6,008 nt of DNA. Origin: Burkholderiaceae bacterium. GTDB lineage: Bacteria > Pseudomonadota > Gammaproteobacteria > Burkholderiales > Burkholderiaceae. Positions 5,867 to 6,008 of the stretch are shown piece by piece. A program made the position numbers and the translations under genes. Within the stretch, counting starts at the first letter, position 1, and each line of letters begins with the position of its first letter. The notes beneath the pieces were generated by a model. The model ran no database searches, was not told the DNA's origin, and saw only the letters and a program-made list of their open reading frames with translations. The stretch is taken from the NCBI GenBank assembly GCA_947461335.1, contig CANHLB010000121.1, positions 1 to 6,008 of the forward strand, read 5' to 3'.

Positions 5867-5901
5867 ATTTGTGACACCCTTAGATAAAGTGTGACACAAA
5901 T
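5867..5901. repeat. Imperfect inverted repeat upstream of sodC
   Basis: Arms of 15 bases (5867-5881 and 5887-5901) match at 13 positions around the 5-base centre AGATA. The same stretch holds GTGACAC twice as a direct repeat exactly 20 bases apart (5871 and 5891). It lies 36-70 bases before the sodC ATG and 13 bases after the stop of the preceding gene. It could be an operator for sodC or a transcript-end stem for the gene upstream; no T-run follows the stem on either strand. I could not assign a convincing sodC promoter in the A+T-rich DNA next to it. Confidence 0.5.
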
Positions 5902-5914
5902 TTTAGGTGTCTGC

Positions 5915-6008
5915 TTAGCGCTTGTAAAAGCTCAAGGTTACCTCTCCAAGCTCAATACCAAACTTGCTCATTTTGGCCTTATTTAGCATTACTTTAGGCG
6001 TTACTAAA
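5915..6008 (-). CDS. C-terminal end of an unidentified gene (cut by window edge)
   Basis: An open frame enters from the right edge on the minus strand and ends with TAA at 5917-5915, giving 30 residues that finish KFGIELGEVTLSFYKR. The composition (Lys-rich, alternating hydrophobic strand pattern at the end) looks like real protein. It also lies on the same strand as everything else, with a sensible 84-base gap before sodC. The piece is too short to name a family. The frame is open back to the edge, but over 30 codons that alone is weak evidence. Confidence 0.5.
   Translation of the reverse strand, partial: LVTPKVMLNKAKMSKFGIELGEVTLSFYKR

Overview
The window looks like a piece of chromosome from a betaproteobacterium of the Burkholderiales. 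Four things suggest this: a Bug/TctC-type extracytoplasmic solute receptor, cytochrome c maturation genes in ccmA-ccmB order, a lipoprotein Cu/Zn superoxide dismutase, and moderate A+T-leaning base composition. A Polynucleobacter-like freshwater lineage fits best, but that is inference from gene style and composition. Every gene I can support lies on the minus strand, so transcription runs from high to low coordinates. There are no signs of phage, insertion sequences, CRISPR, tRNA or rRNA.

Layout, in order of transcription. (1) 6008-5915: last 30 codons of an unidentified gene. (2) 5830-3810: a probable three-gene operon of sodC (periplasmic Cu/Zn superoxide dismutase lipoprotein), a DUF2452 protein and a qor-type NADPH:quinone oxidoreductase. 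It is closed by a textbook Rho-independent terminator at 3763-3786. The theme is redox or oxidative-stress handling. (3) 3628-1019: a second tight cluster. It holds an exported metallo-beta-lactamase-fold hydrolase of the UPF0173 type, a periplasmic-binding-protein-fold protein without a signal peptide, and an exported Bug receptor. The last two are separated by a single base. No membrane permease is present. (4) 857-1: ccmA and the start of ccmB, overlapping by ATGA. These are the ATPase and membrane subunit of the heme/cytochrome c maturation ABC complex. They are preceded by a recognisable promoter surrounded by inverted repeats.

Most of the content is ordinary. The parts that deserve a second look are the hydrolase / signal-less binding protein / Bug cluster, which could be a small uptake-and-sensing module for an organic acid; the inverted repeats around the ccmA promoter; and the large imperfect inverted repeat upstream of sodC. 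I found no strong evidence for a new biological system. No gene-free stretch exceeds about 190 bases.
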